Positions 52,591-63,600 of a DNA stretch of 64,000 nucleotides are shown here, piece after piece. Under the pieces are notes generated by a model. That model saw nothing but the letters and a program-made list of their open reading frames with translations, made no database searches and was not told the DNA's origin. Position 1 is the stretch's first letter. Each line of letters begins with the position of its first letter. Source of the stretch: Erodium maritimum (Eukaryota > Streptophyta > Magnoliopsida > Geraniales > Geraniaceae); the NCBI GenBank assembly GCA_963921825.1, contig OY997588.1, positions 157,295,618-157,359,617 of the forward strand. The letters run 5' to 3'. The position numbers and the translations under genes are program-made.

Positions 52591-53565
52591 CTCAAATTCA
52601 TTATTTAGTTACATCTCTTCTCCAAAATTCTTAAAGTCTCTTCTTTCACCAAAATTTAATTTTAATGAATTCATTTAATGTATAATCTTAACCCAAATCG
52701 TATTTAATCAACTCATCAAATACAATCAAATAACTAATAGAATCAACCGGTGACTACAAATAGTGACAGATCTAGCTTTTTTAGTGAGGGGGCATCAAAT
52801 TTTGTTTTTATATAATACATTACGTTCAGTCAATATAAACTACCATTAAAAATATTAATATTACATAAAAATAATAAATGACAACTTATTACACGATATG
52901 ACGTCAAAATTTCATATTTTGAAAATATTTTAAAACACTTTCTTTGTCAATTCAATCAAAATATATTTATTTATGTATAGGATCGTACTCATCTATTGAT
53001 TTTCCATTCGATCTTTAAGCGATCTTGGTGATATTTTTGAAACATCGTTTTATGAATATTATAATTTTGTAAATAACTAAACTCAAAACCCAAAACTCAA
53101 ACTAATGGTATCCTTAAACTTTAGGAAATTACTTAAATAAAAATAAGTTTGTGTAAGTAATCATAATTAAGAAATTTAAATAATAAAAAAAAAATTAAGA
53201 AATTTAAATAACAAACATAAGACAATTAGGCAACTTAAAATTTGGGAAGAGATACAATTAAGAAATAAATCGAAAAAAAAGGAAATAAATCGAGGGGGAC
53301 ACAGTTTGAAGATTTCAAATGTATATATAATTCATAAATTTTAAAAATTAGGTAACTAAAGTTGGAAAAAAAATTGTCCACATCGAAGAACATCTCAATA
53401 GTGGAAATAAATTAAAAATACAATAATCATAGGATCGAGTTTAAGTATGGTATTAAACTTTATTGCTTCGTCTCTAATCTTTACCATGTTTTAACCAAAA
53501 TCTCACGTTCTGAATTATTAAAAAGGAAACAAACAAATCACAATAACCCAAATCAATTACGCTAG
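52591..53565. other. AT-rich intergenic DNA
   Basis: No gene is recognised. A short repeated piece, taagaaatttaaata, occurs at about 53168 and 53195. Confidence 0.5.
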
Positions 53566-53590
53566 TTAACTATAAAAAGGGTCGGAACGT
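53566..53590 (+). promoter_or_regulatory. Core promoter box of S-protein homologue 2
   Basis: The block actataaaaagggtcggaac is nearly identical to those before the other cluster genes. It lies about 80 bases before the start at 53655. Confidence 0.7.
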
Positions 53591-53654
53591 ACACAACTCT
53601 AACACACACAAAAAAACAAGTCACTACAAAACCCTGACTAGGTCGATCGAAACG

Positions 53655-54080
53655 ATGAAGAGTTTCTCGTTCCTCGTTATGATCGTCGGATCCATCTCTA
53701 CGATGGTCATCATGTCCGGTTTAGTAACTGCGGATGTCCCGTGGGGACGCACCCACGTGAAAATTACTAACTCATTGGAGGGAAGACCAGACCTAACAGT
53801 TCAATGTAAATCAAAAGACGATGATCTCGGTGTTCATGTTCTTAAGTTCAACTACGAATATTCGTTCGGGTTCACGCCAAATATTTTCGGGGCAACTCTA
53901 TACTATTGTCGATTCGAATGGGAAGGCAAGGGGCCTTATTGGGTCGACGTTTATGGATCCGATCATATTTATTGTGAGGAGTACTGCAGCTGGTACATTT
54001 ACAAGAATCATGCATGCCTATACAATGAAAGAACTTATAACGATGATATTTGCATTAATTTTAGGACTTCTGCTCATTAG
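53655..54080 (+). CDS. S-protein homologue 2 (S1 family)
   Basis: Secreted S1-family protein of 141 residues without introns. The signal peptide ends near VTADV (about 27). The core has NSLEGRPDL, CKSKDDDLGVHVLK, YSFGFTP, YYCRFEWEGKG and WVDVYG. It has six cysteines, but the extra pair is C-x3-C (CEEYC), not C-x2-C as in copies 1 and 3. The ending NFRTSAH parallels YKTSAH of copy 1. Role unknown; likely an apoplastic ligand by family analogy. Confidence 0.95.
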   Translation: MKSFSFLVMIVGSISTMVIMSGLVTADVPWGRTHVKITNSLEGRPDLTVQCKSKDDDLGVHVLKFNYEYSFGFTPNIFGATLYYCRFEWEGKGPYWVDVYGSDHIYCEEYCSWYIYKNHACLYNERTYNDDICINFRTSAH

Positions 54081-54737
54081 TTCTTAATTATGTAACGTTT
54101 TAGTGATTTTTTTTATCGGGAATTTTAGTGATTTTGATGAATAAAATTTATAAAGTTTCATGTATGATTGTGCCTTTGTTTATGTTAATTGCTCAAGCAC
54201 TTGAATTTAAGTCGTGATAGGATCGGGCAATGGATTGTTTCTGAAATTTTGATGATCAAAGAGCGAAGATACAAATTGGGCCGTAATTAGAAAATATTAA
54301 AATTTCAATGGTGTTCGGACAGAAAATGTTTTTTTAGCGAATAAAGTCTTTATTTTTTTTTTTATCAGAGAAGTTTTATAAGGCCTTATTTTCAAAGTGA
54401 GATATAGGCGGTCTGAATGGGTACAGACTAATACCACGAACTACGAAAAACCCCGGCAGATTCGCAGCTAGATGAAACCATCCAACCACAACACAACCAA
54501 AAAAACACGAAACAAAACAAAGCAGACCAAACAACCTAATAAACCCAAACAAAACAACTCGGAACCAAAACAGAAACCAAGAGACAACAACAACTCAATA
54601 CCAAAAACTACTAGGTTTTTTCTGCTAGGGTTCCTCTCGAACCGTCCTAGCCACCGCGACGTTGGCTCCCTTCCGCCACCAATGACGTGACTCGATCTGC
54701 ATGTATAGGATCATCTCTCATGATCAACCCTCGCCGT
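54081..54737. repeat. 3' flank and LINE-like fragment
   Basis: The shared gattttgatgaataaaattt 3'UTR block is followed by AT-rich DNA. At about 54349-54362 there is a long poly-T followed by LINE-tail-like sequence on the minus strand, reaching a tagccaccgcgacgttggc block at about 54649 also found near 20456. No gene. Confidence 0.45.
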
Positions 54738-54795
54738 CTTTAAAAAAATCCCCATAATGAGCTTTGATTCAGGATCCAACATAATGACTAATTAA
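54738..54795 (+). pseudogene. Orphan copy of S-protein homologue 4 promoter segment
   Basis: The block aatccccataatgagctttg with gattcagg and atccaaca matches the promoter of S-protein homologue 4 at about 58185-58232. No S1-family coding sequence follows, only unrelated repeat. This suggests a lost cluster copy or a stray segmental duplicate. Confidence 0.7.
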
Positions 54796-55184
54796 TAATC
54801 ACTTAGTTTGTAGAATATTAGAAATTGTTTATTTTAATTATCAATCCGACCATATGTCTGATCAACTCGTTCAATTAAACGGTAAAGCGGTGATTAATCG
54901 CTCGAATCGGATATTAATCGGTCATATTCCGCTCAAACAACCTAAAATGCCTTAAAAAGATAAATCGAATCGATAAAACCCATTCCAACGCCCCAACAAG
55001 ACTTAAGCGCCTCCAGGCGGAGAGTTTTACAACCTTAGCTTGCATCCGAGCCATCTCATCCATTCTATGGACAAGATCATTTGATAAAGTGGGTAACAGA
55101 TCACGACAAAGTGGATTAATCACATTTCATCCAAGATTTTTATGTTCGTTTAAAAAAAGTTTTCTATATAACGCAGACGCAAAC
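54796..55184. other. Intergenic repeat-like DNA
   Basis: Contains gattaatcgctcgaatcggatattaatcgg-type blocks related in style to the gattaat repeats elsewhere in the window. No gene is recognised. Confidence 0.35.
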
Positions 55185-55930
55185 CCCTCTCTTCAACTCT
55201 AGCTGCCGCCCCTGCCCCTGCTCCCGCCCCTTTGAGATATCTGTTTCCTGCCGGCGACGTCATGGTCTTCGGCCATGGATGTCGCCGGTAGGTCCTCTTG
55301 TTCTTCTGCTCCGTTTTCCCCCGGCTTCAACCCCCCCCCCCCTCGTACCCCCTTTCCCCCCTCTCCTCTCAAGGCGGGGTCAGGGCCGGAATTTCATGTT
55401 CCGGTGTCTGTGTCCGTCTCCGACTGACGCTGTTTTGGTGTCAACGGACTCGCAAGGTGGGTCTGAGCGGTGGTGGGCAGCTCCGGCGACTCGTCACGCT
55501 GCAGATCCGGCCTGAACGGTTACCTTTAGCGGGGATCTGGAGCTCGCGTTTTCTGGATTCCTCGGGTCAAGGTCCCTTGTCAGACGGTGGCGATTCTGTT
55601 TCGGCTAGGTTTTTTTCCTTTCGTCTTTTTTTACAGTTTTTTTAATAACTGCACTTGATGCAGATTGGGTGTGCACTAGTTGCACGTTTGGTGTGCCCGT
55701 ATGTAGCACGGTTTGGTGTGCACGTTGTTGCACTTTTGACGTGCACGTGTTTGCACGTTCTAGGGCGTCCTATGTGCGTTATAGTAGGGAGTTTCGGTAA
55801 TATTATATTATAGGCTCGTTAGTTTGGAGTCTGTAATTTTATCATTTGCTTGTGCGCTTTCATCAGATTGTACGTATATCGCTTTGATTGATATATAAAA
55901 TTGATGCCTCCCGCTTTTCATCAACAAAAA
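55185..55930 (+). mobile_element. Non-autonomous LINE-type retroposon, plus strand
   Basis: It starts with a CT- and GC-rich 5' part (about 55185-55560), passes through tgcacg-ttggtgtgc repeats at about 55670-55760, and ends gcttttcatcaacaaaaaaaa. Poly-A lies at about 55924-55931. No coding domain is seen. I could not define a clean target duplication. Confidence 0.55.
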
Positions 55931-56109
55931 AAATCACATTTCCTGTTCAAGCTAGTCAAAATTCAAATTGTTATTAAAATAATATTAAAAATAGAAACAA
56001 ATAAAATCATTTGGGATAATACAAATAAATTACATTTAACTCCAATAATCACTATCAGATGTTTCCTTACAAATCTCCATGCAATAATATTCTATCACAA
56101 GGCTAGTTT

Positions 56110-56135
56110 ACTATAAAAGGGGTCGGAACCTACAC
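56110..56135 (+). promoter_or_regulatory. Core promoter box of S-protein homologue 3
   Basis: The block actataaaaggggtcggaac, preceded by atcacaaggct as in copy 1, lies about 65 bases before the ATG at 56179. Confidence 0.75.
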
Positions 56136-56178
56136 AAAAACAAGTCACTACAAAACCCCAACTAAGTCGATCTAAAAG

Positions 56179-56577
56179 ATGAAGAGTCTCACATTCCTCG
56201 TTATGGTCGTATCCCTCGCTATGATGGCTATGCCTGGATTAGTAACCGCACGCAACCACGTGTACATTACGAACAACTTAGAGGGTGGGCCAGACCTAAC
56301 TCTTCACTGTAAATCAAAAGACGACGATCTGGGTGTTCACGTTCTTAAGAGCAACGAGGTCTATTCTTTCGGGTTTAGAGATAATATTTGGGGGACAACT
56401 AAGTTCTATTGCAGCTTTGAATGGGAAGGCACTGGGCTTCATTGGGTCGACGTTTATGGAACCGGTAACAATCAATGTACGGAATGCAAATGGAGCATTA
56501 GGAGGGATCATGCATGCGAGTTCAATGCAGTTCTTCAAAAAGATGTTTGCATCAATTATAGGACTTCTGTTGTTTAG
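56179..56577 (+). CDS. S-protein homologue 3 (S1 family)
   Basis: Secreted S1-family protein, 132 residues, intronless. The signal peptide ends near LVTARN (about 23). The core has NNLEGGPDL, LHCKSKDDDLGVHVLKS, YSFGF, FYCSFEWEG and HWVDVYG. Six cysteines include a CTEC pair before RRDHACEF. It is closest to copy 1 in promoter, leader and sequence, so these two are probably the most recent pair. It ends INYRTSVV, slightly shorter than the others. Confidence 0.95.
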   Translation: MKSLTFLVMVVSLAMMAMPGLVTARNHVYITNNLEGGPDLTLHCKSKDDDLGVHVLKSNEVYSFGFRDNIWGTTKFYCSFEWEGTGLHWVDVYGTGNNQCTECKWSIRRDHACEFNAVLQKDVCINYRTSVV

Positions 56578-56836
56578 GTCTTGGATATGTGACCTTTTAA
56601 GTGATTTCGATGAATAAGATTTATAAAATTTTATGTATGTTTTTGTTTTGTTAATCGTTTAAACACCTGGACTTGAGTCATGATCGGTTCCAGCGATTGA
56701 TTATTTCTGAAATTTCAACGATCGAAGATTGGAGATATGAAGTGAACCCTAATTAGTACATGTTGTTAGACTACTACAAGACATTTTATTGTCGACCGAA
56801 CATATTGTCGTCTGTCGGTAATGTTATCAAAAAAAG

Positions 56837-57500
56837 GTTGAGTTAATGTTCAATCCAACCCAAAAGCTTAAATTTGTAGGTGGATGCACTAAAATATATA
56901 TCAATTTCAATGTGAGACTCACACTGTTCAACATCCCCTCACGTGTAGAGGACTGAATATTTATACGTGGGTCATAGTAGGACTGAATAGTTGTATATAG
57001 ACCGGAGACTATATGGTAGAGGTGACAAACATACCTTATAGCATCCACAATGGTCTGCCATGAGTAGTGGTAGGAAGCCATGGTAAGCGGTGCTTTTTGG
57101 CTTTCTTTCTCATCCCTACCATGACCCCTCTAATGGTCTGTCATGACTAGTGGTAGAGAGCCATGGTTTGTAGTTGTTTTCAAGCAAAATAGCATTTCTC
57201 TCTCCTCTAAAATAGCTCCTACCACGGCGTCTGGTCGTTGCAAGATCCTGCAACGACGCTCTGCCACGCCACCCATGCAACGATGCCCTGCAACGACGAG
57301 CCGTGACAGCGAGTCGTGACAAAGCCGTGGTAGGCCTTGCAACGACCGTTGCAGGTGCTCTTAGGCCGAACCAGTTCTGATATCATGTTCAAGCCTAATC
57401 CAACTCAAAAACTCGAACTAATAAGTGGAGGCATCAAAATATATATCAAGAAGTCGATTTATCCACACACTTTCGATGTGGGACTCACACTTCAACATGC
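56837..57500 (-). mobile_element. TRIM-like element interrupted by a MITE
   Basis: Two terminal-repeat-like pieces (56847-56933 and 57386-57497) share blocks such as aatccaac-caaaa, caaaatatatatcaa and gtg-gactcacac and have TG...CA ends. Next to the second piece, on the minus strand, tgatatcagaac (57374-57385) resembles an initiator-tRNA primer site. The ends do not share a clear target duplication. The MITE at 57036-57363 lies inside it. Assignment as TRIM is tentative. Confidence 0.55.
57036..57363. mobile_element. PIF/Harbinger-like MITE with TTA duplication
   Basis: The element 57039-57360 starts tagcatccacaatgg and ends as the complement of gagcacctgcaacgg, flanked by tta on both sides (57036-57038, 57361-57363). 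Three-base TTA/TAA duplications and gagcat-caatgg-type ends are typical of PIF/Harbinger-derived MITEs. The interior has short repeats of ggtctg-catga-tagtggtag. Confidence 0.75.
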
Positions 57501-57722
57501 GGGTAATGAAATTTATGGTTGTACACTTCGATGCTCTTATAAAGTTTAATTTTTTCAAACCTTTTTAGCAAAAATTCATCTTACCTTTTTTGAGATGGAC
57601 ACCTAATTTTCACCTTTTGTAGCAGGAAATAATTTTCGTTAAATTGTACAAACACTGTCAGTTCAGTTTTTTTTAGCAAAAAGTAACAGTCATCTTCTGA
57701 GGTGTTTTGAAAAATGTTTTCG

Positions 57723-58105
57723 TTAGAGCATATACAATGTGTGTTCCTCGTCTAATACATTGATTCCAATTCTTGAAATCGAAGCTGAGTATCACAACGA
57801 CGCAGGGCCAAAAAATGAGAATCAATCAATACAGATTCTCGATGCTTGGAATTGATGCATGTTTGGGCATCGATATCAATTCAAGCGATCCCGATCCCTG
57901 TTTCCTTGTCATGGTAGTCAATAGGAACATGCCACTTGGCACGAAAGCTAGATTAAAAAAATATTTAAATATTTACAAATAGTAATGTATCATTTGATTC
58001 AAAGAATATTGTTTAAACATCAAAATAAAATCATAAAATTAATTAGAATAATTCTTAACATCAATTCCCCAGATACGCAGTACCATAAAGTTGTACATGC
58101 TCTTA
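57723..58105. mobile_element. Second PIF/Harbinger-like MITE with TTA duplication
   Basis: The element 57726-58102 begins gagcatatacaatgt and ends as the complement of gagcatgtacaactt, flanked by tta at 57723-57725 and 58103-58105. The interior is AT-rich without coding capacity. Confidence 0.75.
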
Positions 58106-58184
58106 ACTTACTTTAAACAAATCACATGACATCTCACGTTGTACTGGAAATTTAAACCTAGTCAGATTAATTTACCTTAAAAAA

Positions 58185-58240
58185 AATCCCCATAATGAGC
58201 TTTGATTCAGGTAAGATCCAACACAGTGACTATAAAAAAG
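58185..58240 (+). promoter_or_regulatory. Promoter segment of S-protein homologue 4
   Basis: Includes the aatccccataatgagctttg block (also at 54738) and a TATA-containing actataaaaaagggcgg variant at about 58229. The start codon follows at 58300. Confidence 0.6.
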
Positions 58241-58299
58241 GGCGGTGATGGACCCACACAACTCATTCGAAATCCTAAATCCTAAACGCTTTAACGGTT

Positions 58300-58728
58300 A
58301 TGAGAATTTTTTTATTCCTCGTCTTCTCCATCTCCGTAATGGCCATACCTACAAGAGGTCGGTCCACAAACGGACTTGTCAACAATCCTGTGACGGTGAA
58401 GATTACCAACATCCTGGAGGGAGGGCCGGACCTAACCCTTCACTGTAAATCAAAAGATGATGATCTGGGTGTTCACGTTCTCAAGTCGAACGAGTCCTAT
58501 GATTTCAGCTTCAAAACAAGGGTATTTGGGAGCACTCTGTTCTATTGCAGCTTTCAATGGGACGGTACCGTGCATTGGGCCGACGTTTTCGATCAAGTCT
58601 TGACGGAACTCGACGGTGAGGTCGTCGGGTGGGGCATCACGAAGGAGAAGATGTGTAGGTTTAATAAGAGTGATCAGAAATATGATGGTGCTTGTAGTTC
58701 ATATAGTGTTAGGTATGGTCTTAATTAG
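58300..58728 (+). CDS. S-protein homologue 4 (S1 family, divergent)
   Basis: Intronless S1-family protein, 142 residues. A short signal peptide covers about 1-18 (MRIFLFLVFSISVMAIP). The core retains NILEGGPDL, LHCKSKDDDLGVHVLKS, YDFSF, FYCSFQWDG and HWADVF. It has only four cysteines: the C-x2-C/C-x3-C pair present in copies 1-3 is replaced by a longer loop with GEVVGWGI. Two N-glycosylation sequons (NES, NKS) are seen. Downstream its 3'UTR is duplicated several times, so this copy seeded the repeats up to 60.5 kb. Confidence 0.94.
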   Translation: MRIFLFLVFSISVMAIPTRGRSTNGLVNNPVTVKITNILEGGPDLTLHCKSKDDDLGVHVLKSNESYDFSFKTRVFGSTLFYCSFQWDGTVHWADVFDQVLTELDGEVVGWGITKEKMCRFNKSDQKYDGACSSYSVRYGLN

Positions 58729-60260
58729 GGTTTAAGTATGTAACCCTATAGATTTTGATGAATAAGATTCAATAATCTTTATTTGAATTGCTCTTACTGA
58801 GACAGGTGTTATTTTCTTTTTGATAAAAGATATTATATGATGGTACTAATTATAGTGCTAGTTATGGTCTTAATTAGGGCTTAAGTATGTGTGACCCTAG
58901 AGGTTTTGATGAATAAGATTAAAACGTACCAGTTGATTTGCAAAATAACTTTGAGACCGTCAATAGTGATGTCGAATTTACGTATGGACGTAACGTCAAC
59001 TCGTACGATTTAAAGATTTCTACAGTCGAATCTCTGTTGCAGAATCGACGTGACGGTGAATATAAGAAAACAGGTATTCGACGTCGATGAATCTACAAAC
59101 TCTAACGCCGATCCATTCGATAGATTCAGGTTCAGCATGCAGTGTTAAATATGTAACACCATAGTGTTAGGTATGGTCTTAATTAGGGTTTGAGTATGTA
59201 ACCCTTGAGATTTTGATGAATAAGATTAAATAATCTTTATTTGAGTTGCTATGATTGAGAGGGTGTTATTTTCTTTTTGATAAAAAAATTATGTTTTTAT
59301 CCATAATGAAATCCGATCAGTATGATGGTACTAATTACATGATAGTTATGGTCTTAATTAGGGCTTAAGTATATGTAACCATAGGGGGTTTGATGAATAA
59401 GATTAAAACGTACCAGTTGATTTGCAAAATAACCTTCTGACAGTCTACATTGATGTCGAGTCTATGTCTGGACGTTCTGTCGACTCGTACGACGTGAAGA
59501 TTTTTATCGCTGAAACTATGTTGTAGAGTCGGTGTGGCGTCGAATGTGCGAAACCGTGTATTTGACGTCGATGAGTCTGCAGACTCTAACGCTGGTCCAT
59601 TCGATGGATTCGGGCCCAGCTGAATCGGGCCCAACAGATCCTTTGTTGACGCGTGGCGACAAAATTTCGGCTTAAATATCGAACCAACGCTTCTTCTTCT
59701 TCTTCTTCTTCTTCTTTTTCTTCACGATTTCTTTGCAACTCGATCACTCGCCGTTTCTCCAAGCATCTTCCTCAATCGGCGTTTCACTGAGCTGTCCAAA
59801 CTCGATGGCGTTTCTCCGAGCTTTTCTCCGCACAAACGTTTCTCCGAGCTTTCTCCTGTGTAGTTGTTCTCCAAGCACTCATCAGTCACCGACGTTTCTC
59901 CGGCCAGTCCTTCGTCACATCCGTCTCCAAGTGCAAAATGGTCGTTCGAAAGACGACAAGTACCCATCGTGATTGGACCAGGATTAGACCGCTTCGGTTT
60001 AATCCCATTATGGATGGTCTTATTTGAGTTAATCTGTTAGAGATGATGTTATTTTCTTTTTAACAAATGAATTTACGTTTGTATCCTTAATGAAATCTTG
60101 ATCGGACCAGAAACCGATCGAGATTCCTTCGTTAACCTTCTAAGATTTAGGATTGACGAAGACAGACGGGCGGGTGGTCGGGTGCACATCATGCGATGAT
60201 GGTCTAGGGCTTAAGTACGTAACCCTAGAGATTTTGATGAATAAGATTAAAACGTACCAG
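58709..60260 (+). repeat. Serial copies of the S-protein homologue 3'UTR cassette
   Basis: A block of the type tatggtcttaattagggctt, then aagtatgtaaccct and gattttgatgaataagatt, occurs at about 58715, 58867, 59173, 59347 and 60200. Two longer units (58927-59135 and 59408-59617) also repeat each other, beginning aaaacgtaccagttgatttg. Coding sequence is missing from these copies. Confidence 0.85.
59636..59990. other. Promoter-like or relic sequence with (CTT)n
   Basis: A (CTT)n run at about 59690-59720 is followed by reiterated gtttctccgagct-type blocks. Open frames on both strands lack any family motif. No function is assigned. Confidence 0.35.
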
Positions 60261-60490
60261 TTGATTTGCAAAATAACCTTTATTTGAGTTGCTCTAGCTG
60301 AGACGGTTTTATTTTCTTTATAACAACGAAATTACGTTTTTATCTCTAATGAAATCTCATTCGGGTAAGATTTGGATTGACGGAGCCAGACGGGCGATTG
60401 GTTGGGTGGACATCATGAGGGAGAAGGTGTGTAGATTTGATAAGTATGATAAAAAAATATGATGATGCTTCTACTAATTACAAGAGTTCC
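60138..60490 (+). pseudogene. S-protein homologue C-terminal relics
   Basis: About 60374-60486 matches the last part of copy 4 at DNA level (gggtgg-catca-ga-ggagaag, tgtgtag-ttt-ataag, aaatatgatg-tgct). It has a stop and an extra A in an A-run, so the frame is lost. A second, shorter trace with gacgggcg-ttggt-gggtg lies at about 60150-60195. Both sit directly next to the end of the DCL gene. Confidence 0.75.
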
Positions 60491-60623
60491 AATCTTTGCC
60501 TGTAAAGTGTAATTTCGTACACTTTTACAGAGAGCCCACAACTGAGTGACAATTGACTGATTCAACAAGGGAATTGTTGGGGGCAAAATCGTAATACAAG
60601 TTAAGGAGGATCACTATTCTTCA

Positions 60624-63600
60624 TTACATTGTGTTCCTTCTTGGTTGAAAATGTCTATGAATGAATTTGTCAGCATGTAGAGGGTACTTCTTCCTAATTA
60701 GCCCCTTTATGCATTTCCAGTATGAAAAGTCCATCATTGTCCCGTCCTTGCGTGATACGAATAAGCATCGAGATCTTTGAAAGTCGGGATGGTGTCCAAC
60801 CTGTCACAGAAATATGAAGCAATCACTTGTTGAAACTTACTTCAATGAAGAAGAAAGACTCTCGATGTGAAATTATTGAGAGAGAAAAAAACGTGTTTTG
60901 CATTACACTGTGTCTTGGACACTGTTTGTCGTTAATAAAAACTACCGGAAATCCTATTGCAGTCAGCCACATTTCCCATAAAGGCCTCAGAAAAAGGTTG
61001 TTTTGGGCGAAGGACCCATCACCCACTAAATTCGCCTACCTAGTGGCCACTTGCCACACAGCTATTAGCCCATGCACCGGGCTAATACCACTGTGGGAGG
61101 GTGGGCGTATTGGCTGGAAAAATCACCATTCACCTGGGCAAATCAGCCACAACGCTGAAGATGCTCTTATGAATTGTCCACATTTTCCCACGTGGCAGAC
61201 GGAAATCAAATTTCTGTTAGTTTTAGTAACGGTGAACAATGTCCAATACACAGTGTAGTGCAAAACACGTATTTTGTTCTTTCTGAAAGGCTTTTTTTCT
61301 GTCCTTGACCAATTCTGGAAATGGGCCATGACGGATCCAACCCATGTCCAACTACGAGAATTTATTATTTGTGAATTGGGTCACATCCATAAACAATTCA
61401 GGGATGTTTTCAAATCATCTAGAGGATGAATAGAATGAGGCGCAATTTTAACAGCCATTTAATAAGAAAGAAACCGTACTCGTTATCAAGTTATTTGAAT
61501 GCAAGAAGAAATACTTTTGACACTGTTAAGTTTTGGAAGGCAATACACTGAATTTAGTGCAAAAAAGTAACTAGAAAATAAATTAACAAATATAATTCTG
61601 AGAAAGAGACATACAGTGATATGATCAATTCCAGGTCCAATCTTCTGTTCAAACTCTGGATGGTATGGAAGCAACTTTTCCCGAATAGTTTTCTCATGCT
61701 CTGGACTCAATTTATCCCAATTTTCATACCTGCAGTGATCTCAAAATTAAATATGAAAATAATTAGAAGCAAAGCAAAAACCTCATATGACTTCATGCTT
61801 CGTTAATTATAAGTAGCTATTACATTGACGCGCTTTCCTTAGTTACGAGTTTTACGACAAAGAAAGATAACAGATTCAAAATTAATTGAACAGCATTTTC
61901 CTCTCAAAGTGCAAAGCAAAGAAACATAAAGGCTTCATATGATTACTCGATTATCCTTCTATTTAAATAAATAAATGCTGAAGTCCTTACTAGCACTAGC
62001 CATGACTATGTCTTAATTTATGTGCAAGCCCACAAGGATTTTAAATCCTATATAAGTTAAGGAAATTCTGAAGCGAGGCTTATAATTTTAGAATAACTTA
62101 ATAACTGATATTTATATATTTACATCCTAATACGGGAACAACAATATAGCTCGAACTTTCAAATTAATAATATACAACTGCAATTCAACACTACATCAGT
62201 GGCTTAGCCTCCTTACTTGAGACTCCATCATCAATGTCATACAGTTAAGATACTCAAAACTCTTAGTGTTCTAGTTCATACTAATCTATTTGTAGTAGTG
62301 CAGTTTCACAAAGTTGATTCTTTAAGCACCAAAACACTTTAGTTCTGTTTCCTGATCCTCAATACCCATCAATTATGCAAATGTTATGCTCCATGGATAA
62401 TAATAAACACGAACATTTTCATAAACTTGATTCTTTAAGCACTACCTATTGAGACTCCATCATCAATGTCATACAGTTATGTACTCAAACTCTGAACTTT
62501 CTAGTTCATACTAATCTATTTATAGAAGTGCAGTTTCATAAAGTTGATTCTTTAAGCACCAACAACCCATTAGTTTTGTTTCTTCATCCTCAATACCCAT
62601 CAATTAGGAAAATGTTACGCTCCACGGACGCTAAACATGAACGTTTTCATATTTGATTCTTTAAGCACTACCTATTATTACTCATCAATTAGCCAAACCT
62701 TGTGCTTGATGGATGATAAACTCACCCACAACCATAAAAAGAAAGGCTCTTCTTCAAGCAACCACCACTTCCAATGGATTTGACCAATTCCATTTCACTT
62801 AAATGACCATATTCAAAACTCAATTCAACATCACTCAACTTATGCTTGATGGATAATGAACACTAACATTTTCATAAATTAGTTTCTTTAAGCAGAAATA
62901 ACCCATTATCACACATCAATTAGCCAAATGTTATGCTTATAGCTACAACCTTAAACAGCCTCTCCTAAAGCAACTACCACTTCCAATGGATTTGAGCCAT
63001 TCCATTGCACTCAAGTGACCAAATTCAAATTCAAATTAACAGCACTCAACTTATGCTTGATGGATAATGAACACTAACATTTTCATAAATTTGTTTCTTT
63101 AAGCACAAACAACCCATTATTACACATCAATTACCCAAATGTTAATACTTACGCTAAACTTAGCTACAACCTTAAAAACCCTCTCCTAAAGCAACCACCA
63201 TATCCGATGGATTTGAGCAACCCCATTTCACTTAAACGACCATATTCAAATTCAATTCAACAGCACTCAACTTATGCTTGATGGATGATGAACACTAACA
63301 TTTTCATACATTTGTTTCTTTAAGCACAAATAACCCATCATCACACATCAATTAGCCAAATGTTATAACGTATGATGAACTTAGCTACAACCTTTAAAAA
63401 CCTCTCCTAAAGCAACAACCACTTCCAATGGATTTGAGCAACTCCAATGCACTCAAGTGACCATATTCAAATTCAACTTATGCTTGATGAATAATGAACA
63501 CTAACATTATCATAAATTTGTTTCTCCAAGCACAAACAACCCATTATTACACATCAATTAGCCAAATGTTATGCTTATAATAAACTTAGCTACAACCTTA

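Noticed and set aside
51753-52678. Two similar open frames starting MSVSDRSS
   Set aside because: They are the same frame in the two LTRs of a TRIM; similarity reflects LTR identity, not coding.
59722-59972. Overlapping frames on both strands after the (CTT)n run
   Set aside because: Reiterated gtttctccgagc blocks give open frames on both strands; no conserved motif.
60827-61258. 143-residue plus-strand frame
   Set aside because: It spans a hairpin MITE in the intron of the minus-strand DCL gene; arms of the hairpin generate it.
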